A DNA stretch of 40,702 nucleotides from Acidimicrobiaceae bacterium (GTDB lineage Bacteria; Actinomycetota; Acidimicrobiia; Acidimicrobiales; RAAP-2). Location of the stretch: the NCBI GenBank assembly GCA_003136495.1, contig PLER01000030.1, positions 7,780 to 48,481 of the forward strand, written 5' to 3'. A program made the translations under genes and the position numbers. Shown here one piece after another: positions 8,465 through 17,166 of the stretch (the first letter of the stretch is position 1; each line of letters starts with the position of its first letter). The notes under the pieces were generated by a model. The model was not told where the DNA came from, searched no databases, and saw only the letters and a program-made list of their open reading frames with translations.

Positions 8465-9595
8465 CTAACTGCCGCTGACCGCGGACGCCCAGTTGGCGTC
8501 CACCGTCGCACCGGCCGCGGTCACCTGCGCTTGCGTGGGCAACGTGAGTCCACCCGCCGGAGCGGCGGGCAGGGCCGCGAGCCACGTCTTGTTGACCGTG
8601 CCGTTGGCCGTCATGGCCGCCAACTCAATGGGGCGCGCGTATCCCTGGAGGAACAGGTTCTGGCCGGTGGCCGAGTACAGGTACTCCTCCCACAGACGAG
8701 CGGCCGCCGGGTCCGGGGCGTCCTTGGTGATCGCCTGGGTGTAGTACGCCGCGATGGTGCCGTCCGAGGGAATGACCGACTTCCAACCGGGCACGCTCGC
8801 CGCGACGCCGTTTTGCAGGTAGTCCCACCAAATCAGGATGGGCGTCGCGCCCGAGGCCGCCGTGGCGGCCGTGCCCCCGGGTACGAAGTTGCCGTCCTTG
8901 TTCAACGTCGCGAAGAAGTTGATGCCCGGTTGGATGTTGCTAAACGAACCGCCGTTGGCGATCGCCGCGGCCCAGACCGCGTAGAACGCGGCCGACGCGG
9001 AGGTCGGGTCGTTGTTGATGGCGACCTCGTTCTTGTACATCGGGTTCGTCAACTGGGCGAAGGACGTGGGGCAGGTGGTAACGATCTTGGTGTCACAACC
9101 GATCGCGACGTACCCGCCGTAGTCGTCGTACCAGCGTCCGCTCGCGTCCTTGGCCGAGCTCGGGATGTCCGACCAGGTCGCCACCTTGTAGGGAGCCCAC
9201 AGGTTCTCGTTACCGGTGGCGTAGCTCGTGCCCACGTCCACGACGTCGGGCGCGTCTGCGCGACCCTTTTGGGTGTTGATGGCGGTGATCTCCTGGGCGC
9301 TCGAACCGTTGGGGTTCTGGTCGTTGATCTTGATGCCGTACTTCTTGGTGAAGTCCTTCATGATCGCGCCGTAGTTGGCCCAACCGGACAGGGGGATCGT
9401 GATCACGTTGACGTGACCTTCCTTCTTCGCCGCCTTGATCAACGCGCTCATGCCGCCGCCCGCCTTGGCTGAGGTCACCGTTGACCAGTTGACGTTCTTC
9501 GTCGCCGCGTTCGCTCCGCCGACCACGGCGACGGTCGTCAGGGCCGTCCCCACCAGGCCGGCCGCGAAGGCGATCCTTAGTTTGTTTGAAATCAC
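8465..9595 (-). CDS. Extracellular solute-binding protein, putative phosphonate ABC importer
   Basis: Signal peptide MISNKLRIAFAAGLVGTALTTVAVVGGANAA, periplasmic-binding-protein body (AAKKEGHVNVITIPLSGWANYGAIMKDFTKKYGI); RBS AGGAGG upstream. Confidence 0.9.
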   Translation of the reverse strand: MISNKLRIAFAAGLVGTALTTVAVVGGANAATKNVNWSTVTSAKAGGGMSALIKAAKKEGHVNVITIPLSGWANYGAIMKDFTKKYGIKINDQNPNGSSAQEITAINTQKGRADAPDVVDVGTSYATGNENLWAPYKVATWSDIPSSAKDASGRWYDDYGGYVAIGCDTKIVTTCPTSFAQLTNPMYKNEVAINNDPTSASAAFYAVWAAAIANGGSFSNIQPGINFFATLNKDGNFVPGGTAATAASGATPILIWWDYLQNGVAASVPGWKSVIPSDGTIAAYYTQAITKDAPDPAAARLWEEYLYSATGQNLFLQGYARPIELAAMTANGTVNKTWLAALPAAPAGGLTLPTQAQVTAAGATVDANWASAVSGS

Positions 9596-9724
9596 GCCTA
9601 AAGCCTCCTAAAAGTGAGCACCTCGTTGGTGACTCGCCCCGAGAGTAAGAGTGCATGGTTAGCGCCAGGTGACGTCCCGCGCGACGTTGTGTGTCCAACG
9701 CCGGGATTCTTCGCGAACGTTGCG

Positions 9725-10393
9725 TCAGTGATCGAGCAAGGACACGTACCTCGGCAGCTCGGCCACCGAGTTCATCACCACGTCGGCGCCGCTCGCCAGG
9801 AGTCGAGCCTGGTCGTCGGTGCCCGAGAGGACCCCGACACACTGTCCGACCCCCGCTCGTCGACCCGCCTGCATGTCCGAGGCGGTGTCGCCCACGACCA
9901 TCACGGTCTGCACGGCGCTGATTCGTGCGCGAAGTGCGCACAGGAGGATCATGTCGGGGGTCGGACGACCACGACCGGCGTCGGCGGGCGACACGCGCAA
10001 GGGGAAGAGTTCGGACCACCCGAGCAGATCGATCAGCACCTCGCGCGTCGCGGGTGAGAAACCCGTCGTCAGCGCGACGGCGACCCCGCGGGTCTTTAAC
10101 GTCTCGACCGCCGCGCGGGCGCCCTTCACCTCACTCACCCCGACCTCACTCGCCGCCTCGACGAAGTGGCGCTCGAAGGCGTCGTTGGCACTCGACGCGC
10201 GATCACCGAAGAGCACCGTGAAGACCTCGATCTTCGACTGACCCATCGTCTCGATCACGTAGGCCTCCGCGTCGCGCGCCTCGTCCCCCGACACCTCGAG
10301 ATCGTCAATCGTGCGACGAAAGGCGTTCAGCACGAGCCCGTGGTCGTCGACGGTCGTGCCCGCCATGTCGAAGCAGATCAGTTCGATGGTCAT
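9725..10393 (-). CDS. PhnX-like HAD hydrolase of phosphonate gene clusters (TIGR03351-like)
   Basis: MTIELICFDMAGTTVDDHGLVLNAFRRTI (HAD motif I), ALTTGFSPATREVL, GRPTPDMI, VGDTASDMQAGRRAGV. Start codon overlaps stop of upstream gene (ATGA). Confidence 0.9.
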   Translation of the reverse strand: MTIELICFDMAGTTVDDHGLVLNAFRRTIDDLEVSGDEARDAEAYVIETMGQSKIEVFTVLFGDRASSANDAFERHFVEAASEVGVSEVKGARAAVETLKTRGVAVALTTGFSPATREVLIDLLGWSELFPLRVSPADAGRGRPTPDMILLCALRARISAVQTVMVVGDTASDMQAGRRAGVGQCVGVLSGTDDQARLLASGADVVMNSVAELPRYVSLLDH

Positions 10394-11523
10394 AGGAAGC
10401 TCTCCTCCGCGATCGCCGGCGCGGCCGTCATGCCACGCCCGCCGGCCCCGGTGATCGCGACCACGTGGTCGGCCACCTCGCGCCGGTAGTACCGCTCCGC
10501 GCCACTCCCCTCCACCTGGTGGTAGACGCCACTCCAGCGTCGCTCGATTGGGGGAAGGTCGTGGCCGATCACCGAGCGCGCGGCCGCGACGATCAGGTCC
10601 ATCGGGCGGTCTCGCGTCTCGAAGAGACCCGCTTCGTCGACCTCGTGGGTGTCGCCGATGGTGAGTCCCCCGTGCAGGCGTTGCTGGCAGAGCAGCTGTA
10701 TCGCGAAGCGGCGAGCGTAGGACTCTTGCTCGTCGAGCAGCGACGACGCGTCCTCGCGAAAGGCCGGATAGTAGCGAAAGGAGTCGCCGTTGGCGACCGA
10801 CGTCGTCAGGGCCCGACCGAGCGGTTCGGTCTCGGCCATCATCAGGCGCACACGCCGCAGGGGCTCCTTCTCGAAGAGTTCCGCGGCGAAACCGGACAGG
10901 CTCGCCCCCACACAGAGCCACACCTGGTCGCCCGCGTGGCGCTCGCCTCGGTGATCGAGCACCCCGCTCTCGGTGAGACCCACGAGTTCACGACCCGGGA
11001 GGTACTGGTAGCGCCCGGTCGCGGTCATCCACCCACGCATCGCCCCAAGGGCCAGTCGTGACTCGACCGCCGCGTCGCGGCCACACCAGAGCGCCGCCTC
11101 GAAGTCACCTTGGAGGGCCGGGTTGCGCTGGCGCGCCTCATCGCGTGAGAGGAGTTCGAAGCCGCGATCCGCCGCGTCGGGTCGCTCGAGCGCTCGTCGA
11201 GCGACCTCGCGTTCCGCGTCGGAACACAACACGGTCAACGAGCCGTTGGCGCGAAAGCCCACGCCGGGGATCGTCGCGGCGATCTCCTCCCACAACTCCC
11301 TCGCGCGAAGAGCGAGCGCGAGTTCACCACCCGCGGCCCGGCCGCTCACCCAGATGAGCCCGAAGTTGCGCACCGTCGCGCCGCGCGGGACGGGGTCGCG
11401 TTCTAGGTGCACCACCTGCGCCCCGCGCACCAGCGCGAAGAGGGCGTGCGTGGTGCCCACAATGCCCGCGCCGACCACCACCGTGCGCTGTCCCGCGAGG
11501 GTCTGATCGAGGTCATTGAACAC
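10390..11523 (-). CDS. FAD-dependent oxidoreductase, phosphonate-operon type (TIGR03364-like)
   Basis: TVVVGAGIVGTTHALFALVRGAQVVHLERDPVPRGATVRNFGLIWVSG; C-terminal YHQVEG...AITGAGGRGMTAAPAIAEE. GTG start at 11523 inferred. Confidence 0.88.
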   Translation of the reverse strand: MFNDLDQTLAGQRTVVVGAGIVGTTHALFALVRGAQVVHLERDPVPRGATVRNFGLIWVSGRAAGGELALALRARELWEEIAATIPGVGFRANGSLTVLCSDAEREVARRALERPDAADRGFELLSRDEARQRNPALQGDFEAALWCGRDAAVESRLALGAMRGWMTATGRYQYLPGRELVGLTESGVLDHRGERHAGDQVWLCVGASLSGFAAELFEKEPLRRVRLMMAETEPLGRALTTSVANGDSFRYYPAFREDASSLLDEQESYARRFAIQLLCQQRLHGGLTIGDTHEVDEAGLFETRDRPMDLIVAAARSVIGHDLPPIERRWSGVYHQVEGSGAERYYRREVADHVVAITGAGGRGMTAAPAIAEESFL

Positions 11524-11598
11524 CGTCTTCAACCTAGGTCTGGGAGGTGGCGCGAGCGTGAGCGCCGCGTGTCCGTCGCGCCACAATCGGGCGCGACC

Positions 11599-12048
11599 TC
11601 AGCGTCGCGTCGCGAAGAACGCGCTCAGCAGCGCGGCCGATTCCTCGGCGAGCACGTCGTAGGTCACCTCGACCTCGTGTAAGAGACGAGGGTCACTCAA
11701 GAGGTTGTAGCGCGAACCGACCGCGCCCGCCTTCTCATCGGCCGCACCGATCACCACGCGCGCCACTCGCGCGTTGATGAGCGCCCCGGCACACATCGCG
11801 CACGGCTCCAAGGTCACGTAGGCCGTCACCCCCACCAGTCGCCAGCGCCCCCGGGCGGCGGCGGCGGCGCGCAGCGCGATCACTTCGGCGTGCGCGGTCG
11901 GGTCCTGGTCGGCTTCGCGACGGTTCTCCCCCACCGCGAGCACCACCCCGTCCTCGACGAGCACGCAGCCGACCGGCACGTCCTCGTGCTCACTCGCGCG
12001 TCGCGCCAGCGCCAACGCGTCACGCATGAACCCTTCGTCATCGTTCAT
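11599..12048 (-). CDS. tadA: tRNA-specific adenosine-34 deaminase
   Basis: MNDDEGFMRDALALARRASEHEDVPVGCVLV...PTAHAEVIALRAAA...TLEPCAMCAGALINARVARVVIGAADEKAGAVGS: HAE and PCAMC deaminase motifs. Confidence 0.96.
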   Translation of the reverse strand: MNDDEGFMRDALALARRASEHEDVPVGCVLVEDGVVLAVGENRREADQDPTAHAEVIALRAAAAARGRWRLVGVTAYVTLEPCAMCAGALINARVARVVIGAADEKAGAVGSRYNLLSDPRLLHEVEVTYDVLAEESAALLSAFFATRR

Positions 12049-12112
12049 GACGTCGAAGCGTAGGTCAGCCTCGCCCCAAGGCGGCGAGGAGCGGCACGGT
12101 AGACTCGTCGAC

Positions 12113-12200
12113 GGAGGGGTGCGAGAGCGGCCGAATCGGGCAGTCTCGAAAACTGCTGTGTCTACGGGCACCGTGGGTTCAAATCCCACCTCCTCCGCCA
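12113..12200 (+). tRNA. tRNA-Ser(CGA), CCA encoded (12198-12200)
   Basis: GGAGGGG/CTCCTCC acceptor, anticodon arm CAGT-CTCGAAA-ACTG, long variable arm, T-arm GTGGG-TTCAAAT-CCCAC, CCA. Confidence 0.95.
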
Positions 12201-12207
12201 GCGCGAG

Positions 12208-12235
12208 AAACGGGTGACCACGGTCACCCGTTTTT
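12208..12235 (+). terminator. Rho-independent terminator after tRNA-Ser(CGA)
   Basis: AAACGGGTGACCACGGTCACCCGTTTTT: near-perfect hairpin followed by T5. Confidence 0.85.
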
Positions 12236-12309
12236 CGCCCCGGACCCCAGGACACGACGACGGTACGCTTAGGAGTCGCGACTCGCACGAGTCGGACCAG
12301 GAGAATGTC

Positions 12310-13647
12310 ATGGTTTCATCACTCGATTCCTCAGTCGGCACCGAGCGCAACGTCGTCACCGAGATACCCGGACCCCTGTCGCGGGCCCTCCAGGCGCGCC
12401 GCACCAAGGTGGTGAGCGCCGGCCTGACGATCGGCTTCCCGGTCTACATCGATCGCGCCGAAGGCGCCATCTTGGTCGACGTCGACGGCAACCGCTTCCT
12501 CGACCTCGGCTCGGGCATCGCGGTCACCGGCATCGGTCACGCCGTTCCGGAGCTCGTCGATGCGGTCAGCGCGCAAGTCGCCAAGTTCACCCACACCTGT
12601 TTCATGGTGACGCCCTACGAGAGCTACGTCGAGGTGTGCGAGGAGCTCGCCGCCCTGACGCCCGGCACCTTTGAGAAGACCTCCGCGCTCTTTAACTCCG
12701 GCGCCGAAGCGGTGGAGAACGCGGTCAAGATCGCCCGCCTGGCGACCGGCCGCAGCGCGATCATCGTCTTCGAGCACGCCTATCACGGCCGCACCAACTT
12801 GACCATGGCCTTGACCGCGAAGAACATGCCCTACAAGGACCGCTTCGGTCCCTTCGCGCCCGAGGTCTACCGCGTCCCGATGAGCTACCCCTACCGCGAC
12901 GGCCTCAGCGGCGCCGACGCCGCGGCGCGGGCCATCAAGATCATCGAGACCGACGTCGGGGCGAGCAACGTCGCGGCCGTGTTGATCGAACCGATCCAGG
13001 GCGAGGGTGGATTCGTGGTGCCCGCCGAAGGTTTCCTACCGGCGTTGTCGACGTGGACGAGCGAGCACGGGGCGGTCTTCATCGCCGACGAGATCCAAAG
13101 CGGCTTCGGCCGCACGGGCTACTGGTTCGCGGTCGAGCACGAAGGGGTCGTCCCCGACATGGTCACCACCGCCAAGGGCCTCGCCGGCGGGATGCCCTTG
13201 GCTGCCGTCACCGGCCGGGCCGATCTGATGAACGCGGTGCACGAGGGAGGCCTCGGGGGAACCTACGGCGGCAACCCGGTCGCGGCGGTGGCGGCCCTCG
13301 CCACCATCAAGACGTTGCGCGACCGCAACCTCATCGCGCGAGCCCGCGAACTCGGCGCGACGATGCTCGAAACTCTCTCGTCACTCCAACGCGACGTCGC
13401 GGTCATCGGTGACGTGCGCGGCCGCGGGGCGATGGTGGCGATCGAGTTGATCGAGCCCGGCACGACCACGCCCAACGCGGCGGCGGCCAAGGCCATCGTC
13501 GCGTACTGCCAGCAACACGGCGTCGTCGCCTTGACGGCGGGCACCTACGGCAACGTGATCCGACTCCTGCCGCCACTGGTGATCACCGACGAACAACTCG
13601 CCGACGGGTTGGGCGTGCTCGGCGCCGCGGTTCGTTCGGTCCAGTAG
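12310..13647 (+). CDS. gabT: Class III PLP-dependent aminotransferase, 4-aminobutyrate aminotransferase-like
   Basis: FNSGAEAVENAVKIARLATGRSAIIVFEHAYHGRTNLTMALTAK...FIADEIQSGFGRTGYWFAVEHEGVVPDMVTTAKGLAGGMPLAAVTGR; start ATG 12310 with GGAG upstream. Confidence 0.9.
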   Translation: MVSSLDSSVGTERNVVTEIPGPLSRALQARRTKVVSAGLTIGFPVYIDRAEGAILVDVDGNRFLDLGSGIAVTGIGHAVPELVDAVSAQVAKFTHTCFMVTPYESYVEVCEELAALTPGTFEKTSALFNSGAEAVENAVKIARLATGRSAIIVFEHAYHGRTNLTMALTAKNMPYKDRFGPFAPEVYRVPMSYPYRDGLSGADAAARAIKIIETDVGASNVAAVLIEPIQGEGGFVVPAEGFLPALSTWTSEHGAVFIADEIQSGFGRTGYWFAVEHEGVVPDMVTTAKGLAGGMPLAAVTGRADLMNAVHEGGLGGTYGGNPVAAVAALATIKTLRDRNLIARARELGATMLETLSSLQRDVAVIGDVRGRGAMVAIELIEPGTTTPNAAAAKAIVAYCQQHGVVALTAGTYGNVIRLLPPLVITDEQLADGLGVLGAAVRSVQ

Positions 13648-13665
13648 TTCCCACCAGCCGCGGGC

Positions 13666-14733
13666 ATGACGAGGATCATGAGACACCACTTTCGCCACGC
13701 GCGCTCAACGGTGGGCCTCGTCGCGGCCCTCGCGCTCGGCGCGCTGGCCCTCGCGAGTTGCGCGCACCACCCGAGCGCCACCGTGCGACCCCACGTCAGC
13801 GCCGCCGGGACCCCCGCGCGGAGCATCTCGGTGCCGATCTCGACGGTGGGGTGCACCCGCAACGACGCGTGCGTCGCCGTGGGCACGTCCAGTGTGAACG
13901 CGGTCCCCGACGCGGTGGCGGAGTTCGCGACGCCCAAGGGCAACTGGCTGACGCTCGCCGTCCCCTCAGCCCGGTCACCGCTGATCGACGCCGTCGCGTG
14001 CTCGGGCACCCAGTGTCTCCTCGGTGGCTCCCAGCCGGGCAGCGATCTGCTCTGGCTCTTTCAAGCCGCGGGACATAGCCTCAGCACCGCGACGGCGCCA
14101 CCGGGCGGCATTGGCGTCGACGCGTTGACGTGTGACCTCGATGACTGCGCGCTGGTGGACACCGGCGCCGACAGCGGTCCGCCGCGCTTCATCGAGAGCA
14201 GCGACGGTGGTCTCACGTGGGGCACACCTGAGGCGATCGCGTTCGCGAGGGGCGACGCGGTGACGACGCTCGCCTGCGGCACCGTCAGCGACTGCGCCCT
14301 CGGGGTGTTGTCGGCCACGCACGAGTTCTCCCTCTACGTCACGCGCGACGCGGGCGCGACGTGGAGCGTGCAAACGACGCCGAGCAGCTGGACGACTCTT
14401 ACGTCGTTGTCGTGCGTGCAGCGCCGTTGCGACGCGCTCGCCCAGGACGCCCGGGGCTCGGTACTCGTTCGCTCGAGGACCTTCGCGCGCACCTGGACGA
14501 CGTTGACGTTGTCGAGTCCGGCGTCAGCGCTCGCCTGTACGCCGTCCGCGACGTGTCTCGTCGCGGGAGGTAGCGCGAACGCGGCGCCCTGGCTCGCCCT
14601 GGTGCGCGGTCGAGTCGTCACCGACGTACGACTGCGCTACGTTCCGACGCCGCTCATCGCGGCGGCGTGTGGCTCACAGGTCTGCGCCGCGGTCGGGGTC
14701 ACGACCGTGCTCAGCGTGCCCTCGGACCTATAA
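13666..14733 (+). CDS. Secreted lipoprotein with seven Cys-paired repeats (beta-propeller-like)
   Basis: Lipobox LALASC; repeated GC-x5-CVAVG / AC-x4-CLLGG type motifs, seven copies. Confidence 0.8.
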   Translation: MTRIMRHHFRHARSTVGLVAALALGALALASCAHHPSATVRPHVSAAGTPARSISVPISTVGCTRNDACVAVGTSSVNAVPDAVAEFATPKGNWLTLAVPSARSPLIDAVACSGTQCLLGGSQPGSDLLWLFQAAGHSLSTATAPPGGIGVDALTCDLDDCALVDTGADSGPPRFIESSDGGLTWGTPEAIAFARGDAVTTLACGTVSDCALGVLSATHEFSLYVTRDAGATWSVQTTPSSWTTLTSLSCVQRRCDALAQDARGSVLVRSRTFARTWTTLTLSSPASALACTPSATCLVAGGSANAAPWLALVRGRVVTDVRLRYVPTPLIAAACGSQVCAAVGVTTVLSVPSDL

Positions 14734-16464
14734 CGCGGCGCGCACGAGCCCGGGTACCTTCAACCAGGACGGTCGTACCTCGAAGTCGAGCACCCGAGTC
14801 GCGACCTCGATCGCGTGAGGGTTCGTCGCGAACCACGCCGGAGCGGGCCGGGCCACGAAGGGCCCTCGAACGACCGACTTCTGCGGTCGATCGAAGAGGT
14901 AGGCGTTGCCGACGACGCCGCGTCCGGATTGGATGTCGTTGAGCGGGTGGCCGGGATACGCCCCCCACGACGGGGTGCCGAGCGCGAAACTCAACGCGTG
15001 CCAGATGTTCACGCCAATTGAGCCGTAGCGCAGGTTCGCGACCGCCTCTTCCAGCGCCGCTCCGGTCTCGCGGTCCGACATCGACCGAGGGTCACAGAGC
15101 AGGGTCATCGACAGGGTGCCCCACACGACCTCATTGCAGAACACCGTCGCGCGTCGAAGGAAGTCAGCCGGCGACGAGCCCTCGAGCGCCGTCTCGGCGG
15201 TGAGGGCGCAGAAGGCCTCGACGTTAAAGGCCGCGTCTTCGAGGTTGGACGCGTCGACGTTGCGCACGAGGGTCCACGGCGTGGTGCCCTCGGCCCCTTC
15301 GCCGTACTCGTCGACCTCGGGGTGCGACGCGAAGAACCCGGCTCGCCGCTCCGCGGCCCCGGGGTAGTACGCGCGGCGCGCGGGCAGGGACGACAGCACC
15401 TCACCGAGGGCCGCGAAGAACTCCTCGCGCTGAGTCCACTGGGACCACGTGATAATCACGCGCGGCGTGAGGCAGTTAAAGCCCGCGTTGTTCGCCATCA
15501 TCGTCGCGACGTGCTCGGCCTGGTAGCGAATCTCCTTGGCCGTCCACTCGCCGGGCACGATCACGACGGGTGACACGTTGCCGAGTTCACCACTGACGGG
15601 CTTGGTGACCAGCGGGTCGTTCTCGCGCTTTCGTCGCGCACCTTCCTCGCCCACGCCGAAGACAATCGCGTCGTAGGTCTTGTCCGACCCCGTGACGTGT
15701 ACGTCGGTGATGAGGTCGTGCGCGGTCAAGTAACGACCCGCCCGGGCGCCGCCGGTGACGATGCGTAGGTAGCCCGGCTCGATCAGTGCTCGTAGCGCGC
15801 GTCGCCAGTAGGGCACGAGGTACTCATTGACCGGATTGGCCTTCAGGACGACGACCTTGCCGTCGGCGAAGAGCTTGCTCAAGACGTCGCGCGGCCCGAG
15901 GGAGGCGACGTTGCCCGCGCCGAGCACCAGCGAGACCCCCGCGTACTCACCCGGCGAGCGATAGGCCGGCGCTTGGGAGGCCTTGACCTGATCCTCGGTG
16001 ACGCCGGGTTCCATCCAGACCTCGGCGGTGACGCCGCCGTAGAAGAGTCGGTCGAACACGTTGGCCGGCGTGACCTGCACCGCGATGCGGCTCCCGGGCT
16101 TGTGCCGCACGGGTCCGGGGTAGCGGGGTCGTCCGTACCGCTCGAGGTCGAGCATCGAGTGACGCAGGGCCTGAGCCATCCGCACGAAGGTCGTCACGCC
16201 GCTAAAGACCTCTTCCGCCCCTTCGGGGCTCTCGAGGTCGTAGCCCTTAGCCGCACACGCCGCTTCGTTCCACTCGCGAGCCACGGCGGCGGTGTCGTTG
16301 ACGACGTGCGCCAACAACGCCGCTCGCTCCTTGGGCGATGTCCGGGACCACCCCACGGCGTGCGCCGCGACCTCGCTCACCGCCTCTTCGTAGATCGCTT
16401 CGTCAAACTCCGCGTCATCCTGGGCACCGGATAGGGGCGCGGCGGCCCCTCGACGATCACTCAC
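14728..16464 (-). CDS. Aldehyde dehydrogenase family protein (long, ~578 aa)
   Basis: Cofactor region VVVLKANPVNEYLVPYWRRAL, VTGSDKTYDAIVFG, catalytic Cys region MMANNAGFNCLTPRVII, C-terminal SIGVNIWHALSFALGTPSWGAYPGHP. Confidence 0.85.
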   Translation of the reverse strand: MSDRRGAAAPLSGAQDDAEFDEAIYEEAVSEVAAHAVGWSRTSPKERAALLAHVVNDTAAVAREWNEAACAAKGYDLESPEGAEEVFSGVTTFVRMAQALRHSMLDLERYGRPRYPGPVRHKPGSRIAVQVTPANVFDRLFYGGVTAEVWMEPGVTEDQVKASQAPAYRSPGEYAGVSLVLGAGNVASLGPRDVLSKLFADGKVVVLKANPVNEYLVPYWRRALRALIEPGYLRIVTGGARAGRYLTAHDLITDVHVTGSDKTYDAIVFGVGEEGARRKRENDPLVTKPVSGELGNVSPVVIVPGEWTAKEIRYQAEHVATMMANNAGFNCLTPRVIITWSQWTQREEFFAALGEVLSSLPARRAYYPGAAERRAGFFASHPEVDEYGEGAEGTTPWTLVRNVDASNLEDAAFNVEAFCALTAETALEGSSPADFLRRATVFCNEVVWGTLSMTLLCDPRSMSDRETGAALEEAVANLRYGSIGVNIWHALSFALGTPSWGAYPGHPLNDIQSGRGVVGNAYLFDRPQKSVVRGPFVARPAPAWFATNPHAIEVATRVLDFEVRPSWLKVPGLVRAAL

Positions 16465-16500
16465 TCTCGTCCCCCTTCGTTGCTATGCGAGGCTAGTGGG

Positions 16501-17121
16501 GTGACCTCTTCCGCGCCCGCGGCCGTCCCGCCGGGGTGGTATCCCGACCCGGCGGGACGACGCCAGTGGCGCGTGTGGACTGGCGCGGAATGGTCCGAGG
16601 TCACTCGGCCCTTTCCGAGCCCCGTCGCGACCACGTCGCTCGTCGCCGACGTCTCGCTGATCCAAGCGCTGCGCCGCGTCCTGGTCGTGGGCATCGTGGG
16701 GGTCCTCGGAGGACTGTCGCTCTTGGTGGGCGTCCTGGCGCACTGGCCCGCGACGGCGCACCCGGTGCCCTGGTGGTTCGCGCTCGCGGCGAGCAACGTC
16801 GCCGTCGCGCTGCTCGTGGTCGGCTCGGTGGTCTGCGCGTTCGGGGTGAGGGAGCTGAACGGCCGCTGGAGCGTTGAGGCGTTCATCCCCGGGTTCAACC
16901 TCTTCGTGGCGAGTTTCCTCGCGACGCGACGACTCGGGCGAACCAGGCTCTGGCGCGTGGTGTTCGAGGTGGGGCTGCTCACCCTCTTCACGGTCGCCGC
17001 CCACGACGACCTCTGGCTCTGCGTGGGGCCCATCGTGGTCGCCTACGTCGAGACGTCGTGGTTCTCGGCGCTGATCGATCTACTGAGCGGCCCCACCGTA
17101 GAAGCGAGGGGCTCCTCCTAG
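16501..17121 (+). CDS. DUF2510-domain membrane protein
   Basis: PPGWYPDPAGRRQWRVWTGAEWSEVTRPF followed by TM segments; GTG start 16501. Confidence 0.85.
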   Translation: MTSSAPAAVPPGWYPDPAGRRQWRVWTGAEWSEVTRPFPSPVATTSLVADVSLIQALRRVLVVGIVGVLGGLSLLVGVLAHWPATAHPVPWWFALAASNVAVALLVVGSVVCAFGVRELNGRWSVEAFIPGFNLFVASFLATRRLGRTRLWRVVFEVGLLTLFTVAAHDDLWLCVGPIVVAYVETSWFSALIDLLSGPTVEARGSS

Positions 17122-17166
17122 GCTGAGGCCGGCGTCGTCGAGTGACGGCGTCATCGGGGGTGGCGC

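Noticed and set aside
7889-9472. 527-aa plus-strand ORF
   Set aside because: Antisense to the permease and binding-protein genes; Arg/Gly/Val/His-rich composition typical of a GC-rich shadow frame.
12214-12309. Upstream extension of the aminotransferase ORF
   Set aside because: Overlaps the tRNA terminator; ATG 12310 with GGAG is the better start.
12162-12407. 81-aa minus ORF ending in RWRRRWDLNPRCP
   Set aside because: Antisense of tRNA-Ser(CGA) and its terminator.
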